A DNA stretch of 64,000 nucleotides from Flavihumibacter rivuli (GCF_018595685.2 NZ_CP092334.1:2198001-2262000), one strand, 5' to 3'. Shown: positions 52,816 through 61,975, numbered from the stretch's first letter. Translations and numbers: made by a program. Notes: generated by a model not told the origin, from the letters alone.

Positions 52816-54144
52816 TTAGATAAAACGGTTGATCAGGTTTTCAAGGTATTCCTGCCTTCCACTCCTTACAGCAGGTTCACCATGAGCGATAGCATAGTTA
52901 CGAAGATCTTCCAGTTTCAACTGGCCATTCTCAAAATCCTTTCCGGTATCGTTATCGAAAGAAGCATAGCGTTGCTGTCTGACCTTCAGGAAATCGGACT
53001 GCTGCAATACCGCATCTGCCACCAGGAGTGCCCTGGCGAAAGTATCCATACCACCAATATGCGCATAGAAGATATCTTCCGGATCGGTTGAATTACGCCT
53101 GATCTTGGCGTCGAAATTGATACCACCACCGGCAAAGCCACCGGCCTGCAGGATCACCAGCATGGCCTCGGTCAGTTCATTGATATCATTGGGGAACTGG
53201 TCGGTATCCCATCCATTCTGGTAATCACCTCGATTGGCATCGATACTGCCCAGCATTCCTGCATCGGCAGCTACCTGCAATTCATGGGTGAAGCTGTGGC
53301 CGGCCAGTGTGGCATGGTTCACTTCAATGTTGATCTTGAAATCATCCTGCAAACCAAAATGGCGAAGGAAGCCGATCACGGTAGCGCAATCATAATCGTA
53401 TTGGTGCTTGGATGGCTCGCAGGGCTTGGGCTCAATGAAGAAGGTCCCTTTGAATCCCTGGCTGCGGGCATAATCTTTCGCCATGTGGAGGAACCTTGCC
53501 ATATGCTCCTGCTCCCTTTTCATATCGGTATTCAGGAGACTCATATACCCTTCACGACCGCCCCAGAAAACATAGTTCTGTCCACCCAGGAAAATGGTAG
53601 CATCGAGGGCAGCTTTTACCTGCGCGCCGGCATGTGCCAGCACATGGAAATCAGGATTGGTGGCGGCGCCATTCATATACCTCCTGTTGGAGAAGAGATT
53701 GGCCGTTCCCCATAATAGCTTTACACCGCTTGCTTCCTGCTTCTGCTTCGCATAGCCGGTGATGGCCTGGAGCCTTCGCTCATTCTCTGCCACATCATTG
53801 GTATAATCCACCACATCAACATCGTGGAAGCAATAAAAAGGCAGGTTCATCTTGGTGATGAACTCGAAGGCCGCATCCATCTTCGCCTTGGCGCGCTCCA
53901 GGGGATCCGCGATTCCTTCCCAGGGAAAAAAGTGTGTGGGCTCACCGAAGGGATCAGCACCTGATCCACAGAAAGAGTGCCAGTAGGCACAGGCAAAACG
54001 CAGGTGGTCCTTCATTTTCTTGCCTGCTACTACCCGCTCCGCATCATACCAGCGGAAGGCCAGCGGGTTATCGGATTGCGGCCCTTCATACTTAACCTGG
54101 CCAATTCCTTTATAGTATTCCTTGCTGCCAATAACAATACTCAT
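52816..54144 (-). CDS. xylA: xylose isomerase
   Basis: This 442-residue enzyme interconverts D-xylose and D-xylulose. The catalytic and metal residues are in [11 protein letters not shown] (His and Asp, about 102), [25 protein letters not shown] (Glu/Lys, about 235), [14 protein letters not shown] and [20 protein letters not shown] (metal Asp, about 300). Length places it in the longer class II group. It is 30 bp after xylB on the same strand, so the two are co-transcribed. Confidence 0.97.
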   Translation of the reverse strand: MSIVIGSKEYYKGIGQVKYEGPQSDNPLAFRWYDAERVVAGKKMKDHLRFACAYWHSFCGSGADPFGEPTHFFPWEGIADPLERAKAKMDAAFEFITKMNLPFYCFHDVDVVDYTNDVAENERRLQAITGYAKQKQEASGVKLLWGTANLFSNRRYMNGAATNPDFHVLAHAGAQVKAALDATIFLGGQNYVFWGGREGYMSLLNTDMKREQEHMARFLHMAKDYARSQGFKGTFFIEPKPCEPSKHQYDYDCATVIGFLRHFGLQDDFKINIEVNHATLAGHSFTHELQVAADAGMLGSIDANRGDYQNGWDTDQFPNDINELTEAMLVILQAGGFAGGGINFDAKIRRNSTDPEDIFYAHIGGMDTFARALLVADAVLQQSDFLKVRQQRYASFDNDTGKDFENGQLKLEDLRNYAIAHGEPAVRSGRQEYLENLINRFI

Positions 54145-54174
54145 AGTGAAATATTTATCTGGTGACTAATTTGA

Positions 54175-55650
54175 TTACAGGAATTTTTCCAGCAGTGATC
54201 GCCACTCCTGGTAATAAGGTTCATAAGAAATATCCGGTGAAGGATGGATAGTGGCGAGTGATACCAACTTTGTAAAGGCTTCTTTTGGATGCGCATACAC
54301 ACCCGCACCAATACCTGCCCCCAGTGCAGCACCTGCGCTACCGTCATTCTGGTAGAGTTCAACAGGCACACCTGTTACATCCACAAATACCTGCCTGAAT
54401 ACCTCACTCAGAAAAAGGTTGTTCTTACCTGCACGGATAACCGAAGGTTGCATACCATTGGCACGCATGATATCGAGGCCATAGCGGAAAGAAAAAGCAA
54501 TGCCTTCCTGGATGGCCCTGAGTAAATGGCCCTGCCCGTGACGATTCAGGTCAAGGTTAAGGAAATGCGCGCCGGGGATCCTGTTGTTCAGCATCCGTTC
54601 AGCACCGTTACCAAAAGGGATGACCCTCACCCCTTCAGACCCTGGTTCGATCGCAGCAGCTTTATGGTTGAGCAGATCATAGTCTTCATTGCCTGCCAGC
54701 TGCTTCCTCGTCCAACTATTCAGGATGCCGGTACCATTGATGCAAAGCAGTACACCGATCCTCGTATGTTGGTCGCTGTGGTTCACATGCGCAAAGCTGT
54801 TCACCCTTGATTGCGGATCAGCCTTTGCTTCCCCGCTCACACCATAGATTACGCCCGATGTTCCGGCAGTGGCGGCCACTTCACCCGGCTCCAGCACATT
54901 CAGGGAAAGGGCATTATTGGGCTGGTCCCCGGCCTTGTAACTAACGGGAATGCCTGCACGCAAACCGAGGGCATGGGCAATATCCCTACGCAGGGATCCA
55001 TGATTGGAAAACACCGCCTGAATGGGTGGGATGATCGATTCATCAAAACCGAAGTAAGCAAGTAATTCCCGGCTCAAGCCATTCTCCTGGAAATCCCAGA
55101 ATATGCCTTCACTCAATGCAGACGGCGTAGTGGTGATCTCACCGGTCAGGCGATAGGCGATGAAATCACCGGGCAACATCACTTGATGGATCCTCGCATA
55201 GATCGAAGGTTCATGCTCCTTCACCCAAGCGAGTTTTGCGGCGGTGAAGTTTCCAGGGCTGTTCAATAAGCGTTGCAGGCAGGAAGATTCCCCCAGGGCC
55301 TCGAAGGCACGATCGCCGAAAGGTACAGCCCTGCTATCGCACCAGATGATGGAAGGCCGAAGCACCAATCCGTCCTTATCCACTACTACCAAGCCATGCA
55401 TCTGGTAGGCAATACCAATGGCGCCAATGGCTGCGGGGTCATAGGCACCCTTTGCATGGGCCTTAAGGATGGCCTGCTGCACATGGTCCCACCAATCATC
55501 GGGTGATTGTTCAGCCCATCCGGCCTGTGGCGCACTGATGGCCGCTTCCGTTTCAGGGTAACTGACAGAACAAAGGGTTTGCTGGCTCTGTGCATCTACC
55601 ACAGAAACCTTTACTGATGACGTACCAAGGTCGATCCCGAGCAATAGCAT
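54175..55650 (-). CDS. xylB: xylulokinase
   Basis: From the ATG at 55650 the protein has 491 residues. It is a FGGY kinase with MLLLGIDLGTSSVKVSVVD (phosphate 1) at the N-terminus, GIAYQMHGLVVVD (about 80), AGDQPNNALSLN and AAATAGTSGVIYGV-like text, and GKNNLFLSEVFRQVFVDVTG (about 425). It makes D-xylulose-5-phosphate for the pentose phosphate pathway. It heads the xylB-xylA-symporter unit; an AraC regulator starts 144 bp away on the other strand. The frame extends 19 codons upstream but those are not family-like. Confidence 0.95.
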   Translation of the reverse strand: MLLLGIDLGTSSVKVSVVDAQSQQTLCSVSYPETEAAISAPQAGWAEQSPDDWWDHVQQAILKAHAKGAYDPAAIGAIGIAYQMHGLVVVDKDGLVLRPSIIWCDSRAVPFGDRAFEALGESSCLQRLLNSPGNFTAAKLAWVKEHEPSIYARIHQVMLPGDFIAYRLTGEITTTPSALSEGIFWDFQENGLSRELLAYFGFDESIIPPIQAVFSNHGSLRRDIAHALGLRAGIPVSYKAGDQPNNALSLNVLEPGEVAATAGTSGVIYGVSGEAKADPQSRVNSFAHVNHSDQHTRIGVLLCINGTGILNSWTRKQLAGNEDYDLLNHKAAAIEPGSEGVRVIPFGNGAERMLNNRIPGAHFLNLDLNRHGQGHLLRAIQEGIAFSFRYGLDIMRANGMQPSVIRAGKNNLFLSEVFRQVFVDVTGVPVELYQNDGSAGAALGAGIGAGVYAHPKEAFTKLVSLATIHPSPDISYEPYYQEWRSLLEKFL

Positions 55651-55724
55651 ATGGCAGCAATAATTGGTTATCAATACCGAATCTAAATTTAACCAGCCTT
55701 TAGCCAAGCACGAATCACTTTATT

Positions 55725-55764
55725 GTTCATTATTGAAACTATTTTATCATTATTCGTATATTTA
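55725..55764 (+). promoter_or_regulatory. putative promoter and operator between xylB and AraC gene
   Basis: For the AraC gene, TTG at 55733-55735 and TATATTTA at 55757-55764 are 21 bp apart, close to the Bacteroidota TTTG/TAnnTTTG pattern. GTTCATTATTGAAAC (55725-55739) is an imperfect dyad that could bind the regulator. Both are read by eye. Confidence 0.35.
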
Positions 55765-55793
55765 TTGCATCCTGCCACTCAATATTGTTGCAA

Positions 55794-56708
55794 ATGAAGC
55801 CGCTGATTGAAAAACTGCCATTAAGTGAGAACACCTCATTTGTAGCCCGTACCTACCGGACTCCCCATTTCGAAGTACCCTGGCACCAACATATAGAATA
55901 TGAACTCATCCTGTTCCTGGAAGGCGAAGGCACGGCCTATATCGGGAACCATGTGGGCTCCTTTAAAACAGGCGATGTCTTCTTTCTGGGCAGCAACCTT
56001 CCCCATACCTTCCAGAAAGCAGCGCCTGATCTGGTGACTGCAGCAGTGGTGATCCAATTCAGGGAAGATTTCTGGGGCAAGGAATTCCTGCAGCTGCCCG
56101 AATGCAGGGAGATCAGGTTATTGTTCCAAAGGTCCATGCAGGGCCTGAAGCTTGAACAAGGCTTATGCGCCACCCTTTCTCCATTGATCCGGCAATTGGA
56201 ACATGCCAGCGGTGCGCAAAGGATAGGGTTACTTTTCGGTTGTTTATCCCTGTTAGCTTCATCTGACAATTATGAATCGGTATCCACCCAGGAAGCAGGT
56301 ACCTTCCTTTCCCGAAACCGCGAACGGATCGATAAAGTATTTCAGTATACTATTGATCACTACGCAGAAGAGATCAGTCTGCAGGAAGTGGCCGCCCATA
56401 TTGGCATGAGTGTTCCTGCCTTTTGCCATTATTTCCGCAAGAGCACCAAGAAAACCTATGTTGCCTTCCTGAATGAAGTGCGGATCGGGAAAGCCTGCCA
56501 GCTGCTCATGGATACCGCCAAGCCCATAGCTGATATCTGTTATGAAACAGGCTACAATACACTGGCCAATTTCAATAAGCAGTTCCTCCGTATCAAGGGC
56601 ATGACACCGGGAAACTACCGGAAGCGCTTCGCGGAAAGCAGTATCAGCAATAGCGTTCCTGTCATGGATGCCCATACAGAGTTGAGGGTGCTGACCGGTC
56701 AGGACTAA
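55794..56708 (+). CDS. AraC family regulator, probable xylose-unit activator
   Basis: From the ATG at 55794 the protein has 304 residues. The N-terminal cupin domain (about 20-100) has HFEVPWHQHIEYELILFLEG and GDVFFLGSNLPHTF, as in sugar-sensing AraC regulators. The C-terminal AraC domain (about 185-280) has LQEVAAHIGMSVPAFCHYFRKST and IADICYETGYNTLANFNKQF with PGNYRKRF. It is divergent from xylBA, so it likely controls that unit in response to a sugar (inference). The TTG at 55785 is an alternative start. Confidence 0.9.
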   Translation: MKPLIEKLPLSENTSFVARTYRTPHFEVPWHQHIEYELILFLEGEGTAYIGNHVGSFKTGDVFFLGSNLPHTFQKAAPDLVTAAVVIQFREDFWGKEFLQLPECREIRLLFQRSMQGLKLEQGLCATLSPLIRQLEHASGAQRIGLLFGCLSLLASSDNYESVSTQEAGTFLSRNRERIDKVFQYTIDHYAEEISLQEVAAHIGMSVPAFCHYFRKSTKKTYVAFLNEVRIGKACQLLMDTAKPIADICYETGYNTLANFNKQFLRIKGMTPGNYRKRFAESSISNSVPVMDAHTELRVLTGQD

Positions 56709-56866
56709 TCTTTAAAGGAATGTCATTATCCAGACCAGAATCATTAGCGGCATGTCAAGTTTTCCTTTTCTATAATATGTACTACTAAAGTGGTAAAATT
56801 TTATTTACTGTAATACTTGCATAGATCAAGTCCTATGATAATTTTGCTGCAATAATTCCTGATTCT
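56709..56866 (+). other. AT-rich intergenic region upstream of lipoprotein gene
   Basis: The base composition drops sharply here compared with the neighbouring genes. It contains the promoter below and no gene. Confidence 0.5.
56818..56846 (+). promoter_or_regulatory. putative Bacteroidota housekeeping promoter
   Basis: TTG at 56818-56820 and TAATTTTG at 56839-56846 (exact TAnnTTTG) are separated by 18 bp, 20 bp before the start codon at 56867. Confidence 0.6.
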
Positions 56867-57595
56867 ATGCGCAATTTTTCCGGCCTTTCTATTTTTGGGA
56901 TTGTTCTGTTGTTATCCTCACTTCAGTTCAGTACATCGTCTTGCACCAAGGAGGTTGAAAGGGATACAGTAATTCAAATCGAGAGAGATACCATTGTTAA
57001 AATTGATACTCTTCAAGTTAAGTCCATTGATACCGTATTTGCAATGGAAGTAAGTACCTGGGATTGCTTCAGTTACCAAAATGGCGGATACCTGATCCCT
57101 GGACCTAAAACTTACTTCAAAACAGCCGAGGGAATTGAATTCATCACTCAGGGAGCAAATGTAGGCACGAGACTACAGACAAAAAAAGAAGTAGGGTTTG
57201 AGAACAAAAACATCTATTATAAATGGAAGCCTAAAGCAGATGGCCAATTCTCAAACTTTGTTCCACAGATCAAATATGATCCCGTGACAGGAGACGGTAC
57301 GCCTCCCATCCAATCAGTTGACCTGCATTCATTCACAACAGAGTTTGTTTGGGCAGGATCAACCCTGGTAAGTAATAATAACTGGTATTATACAAGGGTT
57401 TCCCACATTAAAGGGACAGATAATTTTAGGTTTGTTACATCCATGTCAAACTATGACAATAAAGGCGGAACTGTTATATTCGAAAAGACCATTCCTATAT
57501 ATACCAAACATGGTTATATAGCTATTAGAATGGGAGATCCATATAGCATATTTGCGAGTTGTGTATTGGGTGAATGTAAAATAGCAGCTAATTGA
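56867..57595 (+). CDS. hypothetical secreted or lipid-anchored protein, AT-rich
   Basis: This 242-residue protein has an N-terminal hydrophobic signal (FGIVLLLSSLQF) and a Cys at position 26 (STSSC), which may be a weak lipobox. The segment EVERDTVIQIERDTIVKIDTLQVKSIDTVF is a spacer with repeated DT-type steps, followed by a mixed beta domain with many Tyr and Trp. I do not recognise a family. The coding sequence is noticeably richer in A and T than the flanking genes, which hints at recent acquisition. It has its own promoter and a hairpin terminator, so it is an independent unit. Confidence 0.7.
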   Translation: MRNFSGLSIFGIVLLLSSLQFSTSSCTKEVERDTVIQIERDTIVKIDTLQVKSIDTVFAMEVSTWDCFSYQNGGYLIPGPKTYFKTAEGIEFITQGANVGTRLQTKKEVGFENKNIYYKWKPKADGQFSNFVPQIKYDPVTGDGTPPIQSVDLHSFTTEFVWAGSTLVSNNNWYYTRVSHIKGTDNFRFVTSMSNYDNKGGTVIFEKTIPIYTKHGYIAIRMGDPYSIFASCVLGECKIAAN

Positions 57596-57635
57596 TTATC
57601 CAGACATTGAATACTTCCATTTAGGACTAACAATT

Positions 57636-57667
57636 AATTTTGCCAGGAAAATATACCTGGCAAAATT
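57636..57667 (+). terminator. terminator hairpin overlapping next gene's leader
   Basis: AATTTTGCCAGG pairs with CCTGGCAAAATT, loop AAAATATA. It ends 5 bp before the thioesterase ATG, so it may also lie in that gene's leader. Confidence 0.75.
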
Positions 57668-57672
57668 TTATT

Positions 57673-58086
57673 ATGGATATACCACCACATGCTTTCCAGT
57701 ATTCATTTACTGTTGAACAAAGTGCAATTGATGTATTGGGACATGTGAACAATACAGTATACCTCGACTGGGTGCAGGAAGTCTCGGCTGCGCATTGGGA
57801 GCAGTTGGCCAGCAAAGCCATCAGGCAGGATAACCTTTGGGTAGTGCTGAGACATGAGATCGACTACCTCTCCCCTGCTTTTGAAAAGGATACCATCATT
57901 GCCTATACCTGGGTAGGACAAACCGGCGGCCCAAGGTCAGTCAGGCATGTGCATTTCTACAACCAGTCCAACCAAAAACTATTGGCCAAAGCGGCTACCA
58001 CCTGGTGCCTGTTGCAGTCCAGCACCATGCGACCCAAACGGATCGATAAAGGGATGATGGAATTGCTCAGGCCTGTGAGGGGGTGA
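57673..58086 (+). CDS. acyl-CoA thioesterase, hotdog fold (YbgC/FadM-like)
   Basis: From the ATG at 57673 the protein has 137 residues. It shows the 4HBT pattern IDVLGHVNNTVYLDWVQEVS (about residues 18-37), with the active-site Asp replaced by the Asp19/His23/Asn24/Asn25 arrangement (DVLGHVNN) found in YbgC-like enzymes, followed by RHEIDYLSPAFEKD. Such enzymes hydrolyse short or aromatic acyl-CoAs. The gene is alone. The frame begins at 57640 but the hairpin there makes the ATG at 57673 more likely. Confidence 0.86.
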   Translation: MDIPPHAFQYSFTVEQSAIDVLGHVNNTVYLDWVQEVSAAHWEQLASKAIRQDNLWVVLRHEIDYLSPAFEKDTIIAYTWVGQTGGPRSVRHVHFYNQSNQKLLAKAATTWCLLQSSTMRPKRIDKGMMELLRPVRG

Positions 58087-58359
58087 GGGATTACCTCCGC
58101 TTCGCTCCGGTGATCCCCAGTAGGGGGGTAGCCAAAACAAAGGGCTGCCCACTCGCTGCGCTTGTTCCCATTTGATGAAGAAAGACTATTACCCCATCAG
58201 GGACTCCTGAAAAGACTACGTCGTACCTACATTTATTTTAACCCCAGCGGGGTCTCCCGAAGGGGACCCCGATGTAAATGGGCGAAATACATTTCTTCAT
58301 CAGACTTTTGTTCATCGGGGAACTCTACGACTGCATAAGGTGGGGTATAAAATATTACT
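58087..58359 (+). other. non-coding region with a partial composite element
   Basis: No gene is seen. A terminal-type hairpin lies at 58245-58274 (CAGCGGGGTC...GACCCCGATG), followed by GGGCGAAATACATTTCTTCATC and a decayed GTTCATCGGGG. It is a worn copy of the E element family, without its core hairpin. Confidence 0.65.
58245..58345 (+). repeat. partial composite element (left hairpin and remnants)
   Basis: The 30-bp hairpin at 58245-58274 is the same type as in E4 and E5; the rest is only weakly similar. Confidence 0.6.
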
Positions 58360-58596
58360 TCATACCAACCTCTTCCTCATGAACGCCCTTCCGGAACCGG
58401 ATTTCAAATACTGCTCAAATGAAAATGCCTTGTATTTATCCGTGAAAGCACAGTAGAAAATTAACTCCACGGGCCTTATGCCTGCCGTGGCCGGCACCAT
58501 TCCCAGCTGGTGCCTTTCCACCCTGGCATCAAGATCTGAAGTGCAACCCTTATAGTGGTCACCATTGGAACAACGGAGAATGTAGACGAAATACAT
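58360..58596 (-). CDS. GIY-YIG nuclease family protein
   Basis: This 78-residue protein has YFVYILRCSNGDHYKGCTSDLDARVERHQLG, a full GIY-YIG signature with Tyr5, the GCT turn (KGCTSDLDARV) and Arg25, and ends with FEQYLKSGSGRAF. It is a single-domain UPF0213-like protein of unknown cellular role; members may act on branched DNA. It lies next to a repeat remnant and has no partner gene. Confidence 0.88.
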   Translation of the reverse strand: MYFVYILRCSNGDHYKGCTSDLDARVERHQLGMVPATAGIRPVELIFYCAFTDKYKAFSFEQYLKSGSGRAFMRKRLV

Positions 58597-58918
58597 GGAA
58601 TAAAACTACCCAAACGAGACATGTGTTGACTCGGGAATTTTAACAGGAGTTGGTTTCCAAGGAAAAGTAATTATAGGAAGATGATATGTTGTATAGTAGT
58701 CTACATCATAGGTGACATATAATCACACTTAACGATATGCCGGTGAGAAGGGAATGATCATATCTTAAATAAAAAAGCCAGCCTGAACTTTAAGCTCAGG
58801 CTGGCTTTTGTTGCTTTCGCACCTTCCACGGACCTTGTCCGCCGAAGCCCACCTGCAATGGAACCCAAGGTACTAGAAAAGCAAAGCCCACCTACGCTAA
58901 AGCTTCGGTGGGCGAAGG
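58597..58918 (-). other. non-coding region between GIY-YIG gene and tRNA-Ser
   Basis: No gene is seen. It holds the tRNA terminator below and repeated GCCCACCT/CCGAAGCCC words that form imperfect hairpins (58830-58920). Confidence 0.5.
58772..58809 (-). terminator. terminator downstream of tRNA-Ser
   Basis: AAAAAGCCAGCCTGA (58772-58786 region) pairs with TCAGGCTGGCTTTT (58796-58809). It is in the right place to end the minus-strand tRNA transcript. Confidence 0.82.
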
Positions 58919-59006
58919 CGGAGAGAGCGGGATTCGAACCCGCGATACCCTTTAGGGGTATACACACTTTCCAGGCGTGCTCCTTCAACCGCTCGGACAC
59001 CTCTCC
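58919..59006 (-). tRNA. tRNA-Ser (GGA anticodon)
   Basis: The minus strand folds into an 88-nt class II tRNA. The acceptor stem is GGAGAGG with TCTCTCC, the anticodon loop reads CTGGAAA with anticodon GGA, a long variable arm is present (TACCCCTAAAGGGTA), and the T arm is GCGGGTTCGAATCCCGC. The long variable arm and the GGA anticodon identify serine (UCC/UCU codons). CCA is not encoded. An AT-rich terminator hairpin lies 110 bp downstream. Confidence 0.96.
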
Positions 59007-59033
59007 GGGAATGGGTCGCAAATATAGGGTATC

Positions 59034-60080
59034 TTATCCACTTGTCAACTCCCCTCGCAAGGAAGTTTCCAATAATTCCACAATCTTTTTCCGGGACAGC
59101 GACTGGCCCAGCAGGAACATCAGCTTGGCCAGGGTGGCCTCATAGGTCATGTCGTGGCCACTTAACACACCCAGTTCCTTCAGTTGTACACTGGTCTCGT
59201 AACGCCCCAGTTCAACGGCCCCACCATCGCATTGGGTGATGTTCACAATGATCAATCCCCGCTGGATCGCCCTGCGCAGGCAATCAATGAACCAGGGCGC
59301 CGTAGTGGCATTACCGCTCCCAAAGGTCTCCAGGATAACCGCCCTGGCATCAGGGGTATTCAGCACCGCCTCCACCATAGGTTCCGTCATGCCCGGGAAG
59401 ATCTTCAGCACCGCAATATTCGAGTTCAGCTTCTTGTACACTTTCAGCTTTCCCTCCGGGTGCTTCAGGATGAACTGGCGCTGGTATTTGATGGTGATCC
59501 CCGCCTCGGCCAGGGGCGGATAGTTCATGCTGTAAAAGGCCTCGAACTTCTCGGCATTGTACTTCTTGGAGCGGTTGCCCCTGAACAGCTGGTAATCGAA
59601 ATAGATGCAGACCTCCGGAACGATCGCCTTGCCCCCCTTGCGGGCAGCGGCTATCTCCAGGGCCGTGATGATATTTTCCTTGGCATCGGTCCTGATCTCA
59701 CCGATTGGCAACTGTGATCCGGTAAGGATCACGGGCTTGTCCAGGTTCTCCAGCAGGAAACTTAAGGCCGATGCCGTAAAGGCCATGGTATCGGACCCGT
59801 GCAGGATCACAAACCCATCATAGTCGTTGTAGTTCTTCTCAATGATGTTAGCCAGCTCGATCCATACATCCGGATGCATGTTCGAGGAATCCATCGGGGG
59901 ATTGAAGGCATGTACCGAGAAATCATAACCCAACTTGACGATCTCGGGGATATTATCCCTGATCTCCTTGAAACCAATGGGCTTGAGCGCGCCACTCTCA
60001 TTGTCCATGACCATCCCTACCGTACCCCCGGTATAAATGATCAGGATCCTGGTAGCTTTTGGGCGACGGACTGTTGTCAT
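59034..60080 (-). CDS. ansA: type I asparaginase
   Basis: This 348-residue enzyme hydrolyses L-asparagine to aspartate and ammonia. The first active-site Thr lies in ILIIYTGGTVGMV (about 15-27) and the second in FVILHGSDTMAFTASAL (about 92-108); the LTGSQLPIG segment is also family-typical. There is no signal peptide, as expected for the cytoplasmic type I enzyme. Its ATG overlaps the stop codon of the TatD-like gene by 4 bp, so the two are translated together. Confidence 0.92.
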   Translation of the reverse strand: MTTVRRPKATRILIIYTGGTVGMVMDNESGALKPIGFKEIRDNIPEIVKLGYDFSVHAFNPPMDSSNMHPDVWIELANIIEKNYNDYDGFVILHGSDTMAFTASALSFLLENLDKPVILTGSQLPIGEIRTDAKENIITALEIAAARKGGKAIVPEVCIYFDYQLFRGNRSKKYNAEKFEAFYSMNYPPLAEAGITIKYQRQFILKHPEGKLKVYKKLNSNIAVLKIFPGMTEPMVEAVLNTPDARAVILETFGSGNATTAPWFIDCLRRAIQRGLIIVNITQCDGGAVELGRYETSVQLKELGVLSGHDMTYEATLAKLMFLLGQSLSRKKIVELLETSLRGELTSG

Positions 60081-60853
60081 GGGTGAAGTTTTTTGAAGAT
60101 TTTGCGGGCATTGGCCGTGGTCCGCTCTGCCACTTCCTCCTCACTCACCTTATATATATCGGCCAGTTTTGTCACTACATATTTAAGATAGGACGGCTCA
60201 TTACGTTTGCCCCGGAAAGGAACCGGCGTCAGGTAGGGCGCATCGGTCTCCAACACCAGGTGGTCGAGGCTAAGCTTCTCCAGCACAGCCGGTAAACCGG
60301 CATTCTTATAGGTAAGCACCCCACCGATGCCCAGGTAAAAACCAGCCTTGATGATCTCCTTAGCCGACTCGTAACTGCCGGAAAAACAATGGAAGATCCC
60401 GTTCAGGTGACCGTCCTGGTGCTCTTTTACTATATTGATACACTCCTGGGTAGAATTCCGCGAATGAATCACGATGGGCAGCTCATACTGTTTCGCCAGG
60501 ATCACCTGCCGCCTGAAGGCATCATATTGCTGGGCCTCGAAGGTCCTGTCCCAGTAAAAATCCAGGCCGATCTCCCCTACCGCCGCAAAGGGCCTTTTGG
60601 CCAGCCAGTCTTCCACCAGCTTCAGTTCTTCCTCAACAGTCTCTTTTACATAGCAGGGGTGCAGGCCCATCATGGCAAAACATTTGCCCGGCCAGGCCGC
60701 TTCCAGGTCAAACATATTCCGGTGTTCACTACTGTCGATGGCCGGGAGGTAGATGGCTTCTACCCCTTCAGACCCTGCCCGGGACATCACTTCATTAATA
60801 TCAGGTTTGAACTCTTCCAGGTAAAGATGGCAATGGGTATCTATCAGGGTCAT
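60077..60853 (-). CDS. TatD family metal-dependent hydrolase
   Basis: From the ATG at 60853 the protein has 258 residues. The metal ligands are visible in MTLIDTHCHLYLEEF (His6-x-His8), GEIGLDFYWD (Glu), PIVIHSRNS (His) and HCFSGSYE (His), with a final Asp in LVLETDAPYLTPVP. TatD enzymes are Mg2+-dependent 3'-5' exonucleases or deoxyribonucleases. The frame opens 66 codons further upstream, but those are not family-like. It leads the asparaginase gene. Confidence 0.95.
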   Translation of the reverse strand: MTLIDTHCHLYLEEFKPDINEVMSRAGSEGVEAIYLPAIDSSEHRNMFDLEAAWPGKCFAMMGLHPCYVKETVEEELKLVEDWLAKRPFAAVGEIGLDFYWDRTFEAQQYDAFRRQVILAKQYELPIVIHSRNSTQECINIVKEHQDGHLNGIFHCFSGSYESAKEIIKAGFYLGIGGVLTYKNAGLPAVLEKLSLDHLVLETDAPYLTPVPFRGKRNEPSYLKYVVTKLADIYKVSEEEVAERTTANARKIFKKLHP

Positions 60854-60953
60854 TTGGCAAAGTTCAAAAAAATTTAATTCTATTTTAAACGTTATAGATG
60901 CAACCCGGTCATATTTCCGTAAACCACAAAAAAATATCAGTAAATCACGTAGT

Positions 60954-61847
60954 ATGAAAATCAACACCAACCCCTCCGGCCTGTTTGCCGGATTGAGCCT
61001 CGGCCTGCTGCTTACCTTTACCAGCTGTAGCAAATCTTCCGATAACCCCACAACCGATGAACAGGTTGTTAACAGCCAGGCCAGCGCCGAAGCCGATGCC
61101 GAAGCTGAGATCTATTATGATGATGTCTTCAACAATGTAATGGGTGTGAACAATACCGTAGGCATTGGCGGCACAGGCGTTTTCCAGTCTGCCAACTCCG
61201 ACCAGCCCGGCGCCCTCCAATCTGAATGCTTTACCGTGCAGGTGGAGCAACTGGCCGCCCCGGACAGTTTCCCGCTGAAAGTGACCATTGACTTCGGCAC
61301 CACCGGCTGCCAGGGCCGCGATGGAAGGACCAGGAAGGGCAAGATCATCACTGTTTATACCGGCAGGATGGTTAAACCGGGCAGTGTAGCAGAAACCAGT
61401 TTCGATGGTTACTACGTGAATGATAATAAGGTGGAAGGCACCCACAGGGTAGAAAACAAGAGCACATCCACCCAGTTCAGCTTTGAAACCAAGGTAACCA
61501 ATGGCAAGGTTACCCGTCCTGACGGCAACTATGTAGAATGGAACCGCACCCGCCTGATCACCCAAACCGATGGCTGGGGTACCCCCTTCTTCCCTGCCGA
61601 CGATGTATTCAGCATTACCGGTAGCGGTAGCGGCCTGGTAAAGCGGGGCGACAAGACCCATACCTGGACCACCTCCACCCAGGAACCCCTGATCAAGCGC
61701 TTCAACTGCCGTTGGATCGTTGCCGGTAAAAAAGCCGTGACCAGGAACGATGGTCCGACCGCTGTTATCGACTTTGGGACCGGGGATTGTGACAATAAGG
61801 CAACCCTCAAGGTAAATGGGGTTTCCAAAGAAATTACTTTGAAGTAA
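60954..61847 (+). CDS. lipoprotein of unknown function
   Basis: This 297-residue protein has a signal peptide with lipobox TFTSC (Cys25), so it is lipid-anchored. After an Asp/Glu/Ala-rich linker (QASAEADAEAEIYYDDVFNN), the mature part is beta-rich, with GTTGCQGRDGRTRKGKIITVYTGRM (about 120-144) and DFGTGDCDNKATLKVNG near the end. Four Cys in matching positions (CFTVQ, TTGCQGR, FNCRW, GDCDN) suggest two disulfides. I do not recognise the family. It has its own terminator at 61901-61934. Confidence 0.7.
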   Translation: MKINTNPSGLFAGLSLGLLLTFTSCSKSSDNPTTDEQVVNSQASAEADAEAEIYYDDVFNNVMGVNNTVGIGGTGVFQSANSDQPGALQSECFTVQVEQLAAPDSFPLKVTIDFGTTGCQGRDGRTRKGKIITVYTGRMVKPGSVAETSFDGYYVNDNKVEGTHRVENKSTSTQFSFETKVTNGKVTRPDGNYVEWNRTRLITQTDGWGTPFFPADDVFSITGSGSGLVKRGDKTHTWTTSTQEPLIKRFNCRWIVAGKKAVTRNDGPTAVIDFGTGDCDNKATLKVNGVSKEITLK

Positions 61848-61900
61848 TTAAAAAATTATTATACCTTTAAACTAGTTTTCATAGGGTACGGATTAAAAAC

Positions 61901-61934
61901 GGGCCAGGGTTTCTACCCAGGCCCAACTTTTTTT
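61901..61934 (+). terminator. rho-independent terminator of the lipoprotein gene
   Basis: GGGCC-A-GGGT pairs with ACCC-A-GGCCC (one A-A mismatch), loop TTCT, followed by seven T residues. Confidence 0.88.
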
Positions 61935-61975
61935 AAGGAATTACCACTCCAAAACCTTCAAATTTTACCCATCCG

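Noticed and set aside
58758-59021. 87-codon minus-strand frame (VSERLKEHAWK)
   Set aside because: It covers the tRNA-Ser gene and its 3' flank; such frames are typical tRNA shadows.
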